Assembly: GCF_039541815.1 (NCBI RefSeq)
Contig: NZ_BAABGY010000016.1
Location: 1-64,000, forward strand
DNA from: Flavisolibacter amylovorans
GTDB lineage: Bacteria > Bacteroidota > Bacteroidia > Chitinophagales > Chitinophagaceae
DNA length: 64,000 nt
Reading direction: 5' to 3'
The notes below the pieces were generated by a model. The model was not told where the DNA came from. It worked only from the letters and a program-made list of their open reading frames with translations, and did not search any database. The position numbers and the translations under genes were made by a program. How positions within the stretch are numbered: the stretch's first letter is position 1; every line of letters starts with the position of its first letter. Shown one piece after another: positions 63,321-64,000 of the stretch.

Positions 63321-64000
63321 TCACGAGAAATACAGGTCCGCCTCCTCGCCTCTCCGCTTCGAGAGCCCGTCGATCTCTACGAGCTTGCCGTCCACATGCG
63401 CTTTGTTCCACATCAGGAAGGCCTCGCGGATCGAAGGGTCGGAAGGGTTGGCGTTGACGCGCTTCAGCAGCGTGGACGAGCGCAGGGCGCCGGTGCCCAC
63501 GTTGTAGGCGAACGACACGAGTGCGTCGAACTGGTTCTGCGTCAGCGAAGGGTTCTGGATCAGCTTGCGCACCGAGGCGCTTTTCTCTTCCACCTCCATC
63601 GCGAGCAGGGCCTCGGCCTTCGTCGGGTCGATCTGGTCGCCGGGCTTCACCGGGCTCTGGTCGGCATAGCGGATGGTGCCGTAGCCGATGGTCCAGATAC
63701 CCGCCGAATCCTGGTAGGCTGTCAGCCGCAGGCCTTCGTGCGCCTTGATGAAGTCGATGCACCGCTTGTCCGGCTTGTATCCCGTCATCGGCACATTGTT
63801 CGTATTCGCCATCGGCGTTGCGGGACTCGCCCCCCCTTCCCTTTGGGAAGGGCTGGGGATGGGCGCTCCCCTCCCCTCCTGGGGAGGGGTCGGGGGTGGG
63901 GTCACCCCACCGCTCCAGCAATAGTTGCCGTTGCTGTCCTTGTACCACACGCGGTTGTTGTTCACGGGCTCGCCGTTGTCGACCCGAGCCACCACCCGGA
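63321..64000 (-). CDS. GH24 (phage-type) lysozyme, 5' end outside the window
   Basis: The visible 226 or so codons are open to the window edge, so the gene is partial at its N-terminus. A GTG at 63995 is not a convincing start. The first 30 residues (ending YKDSNGNYCWSGGV) look like the end of an SH3-like domain. A Pro/Gln/Gly-rich linker follows, encoded by an inserted repeat (63828-63908). The lysozyme domain then begins at about residue 75: catalytic Glu in FIKAHEGLRLTAYQD, followed by TIGYGT and a helical C-terminal half with A-L-V-S-F-A-Y-N-V-G-T-G. Such enzymes cleave the peptidoglycan glycan chain. The gene may be a prophage remnant or a domesticated cell-wall enzyme; no other phage gene is visible. 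Confidence 0.85.
   Translation of the reverse strand, partial: RVVARVDNGEPVNNNRVWYKDSNGNYCWSGGVTPPPTPPQEGRGAPIPSPSQREGGASPATPMANTNNVPMTGYKPDKRCIDFIKAHEGLRLTAYQDSAGIWTIGYGTIRYADQSPVKPGDQIDPTKAEALLAMEVEEKSASVRKLIQNPSLTQNQFDALVSFAYNVGTGALRSSTLLKRVNANPSDPSIREAFLMWNKAHVDGKLVEIDGLSKRRGEEADLYFS
63828..63908. repeat. Palindromic repeat inserted in frame in the lysozyme linker
   Basis: Two adjacent hairpins, CCCTTCCC-TTT-GGGAAGGG (63834-63852) and CCCCTcCCC/GGGGAGGGG (63868-63889), sit within the coding sequence. They are translated as a Pro-rich linker containing P-T-P-P-Q-E-G-R-G and P-S-P-S-Q-R-E-G. I recognise this C-rich word as a common dispersed palindrome in Bacteroidota genomes, recalled rather than searched. 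Confidence 0.65.

Noticed and set aside
63321..64000. A prophage at the right edge
   Set aside because: Only a lysozyme domain is seen; no capsid, tail, integrase or holin gene is visible in the window beside it.

Overview
The window is about 60 % GC and comes from a member of the phylum Bacteroidota, most likely a Chitinophagaceae-like soil or freshwater bacterium. The grounds are several very large secreted proteins with type IX secretion (T9SS) C-terminal sorting domains, SprB repeats, a TANFOR-like surface protein, TAnnTTTG-type promoter boxes and CheR/CheB-hybrid-kinase clusters. The placement is inference from gene content; no rRNA or tRNA gene was found.

Layout. (1) 1-3970: an integron-like cassette array. 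Five attC-like imperfect hairpins separate five small cassettes, all apparently read on the minus strand. A tyrosine recombinase lies next to the array in the same orientation. Each cassette carries its own matching terminal inverted repeats, and two cassettes are diverged copies of one another. The recombinase has the full catalytic set but lacks the extra insert of classical IntI. This is the most novel part of the window. (2) 4247-19896: three surface/secreted beta-propeller proteins: a Kelch lipoprotein and two giant tandem paralogues (1992 and 2360 aa) combining a sugar-dehydrogenase-like propeller, thrombospondin-3 calcium repeats, Kelch, malectin and PKD domains. (3) 20558-21445: a polysaccharide deacetylase. 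(4) 37177 down to 21754: a minus-strand four-gene surface operon: a 19-repeat SprB-like protein, a TANFOR-like 2077-aa protein, an FN3 protein and an outer-membrane barrel. (5) 37538-40724: a single-domain response regulator, a scramblase-like protein and asnB, the last behind a promoter and a terminator-like leader. (6) 40974-47473: a small helical protein next to minisatellite repeats, a six-PAS sensor kinase, a serine hydrolase and an M61 peptidase. (7) 55312 down to 47576: a minus-strand signalling cluster: receiver-PAS kinase, large hybrid kinase, receiver, CheR and CheB. (8) 55649-64000: a small orphan protein, a 1984-aa T9SS protein with nidogen, C-type-lectin and SUEL-type lectin domains, the pseudouridine synthase RluE, and the 3' part of a GH24 lysozyme.

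How the parts relate. Most coding capacity is devoted to cell-surface proteins exported by the Sec system plus T9SS, with calcium- and carbohydrate-binding domains, alongside sensory kinases of a CheB/CheR type not tied to any visible flagellar genes. Intergenic DNA is rich in dispersed palindromes and short tandem repeats; one such element is inserted in frame inside the lysozyme gene. Coordinates of domains are estimates made by eye from the translations.
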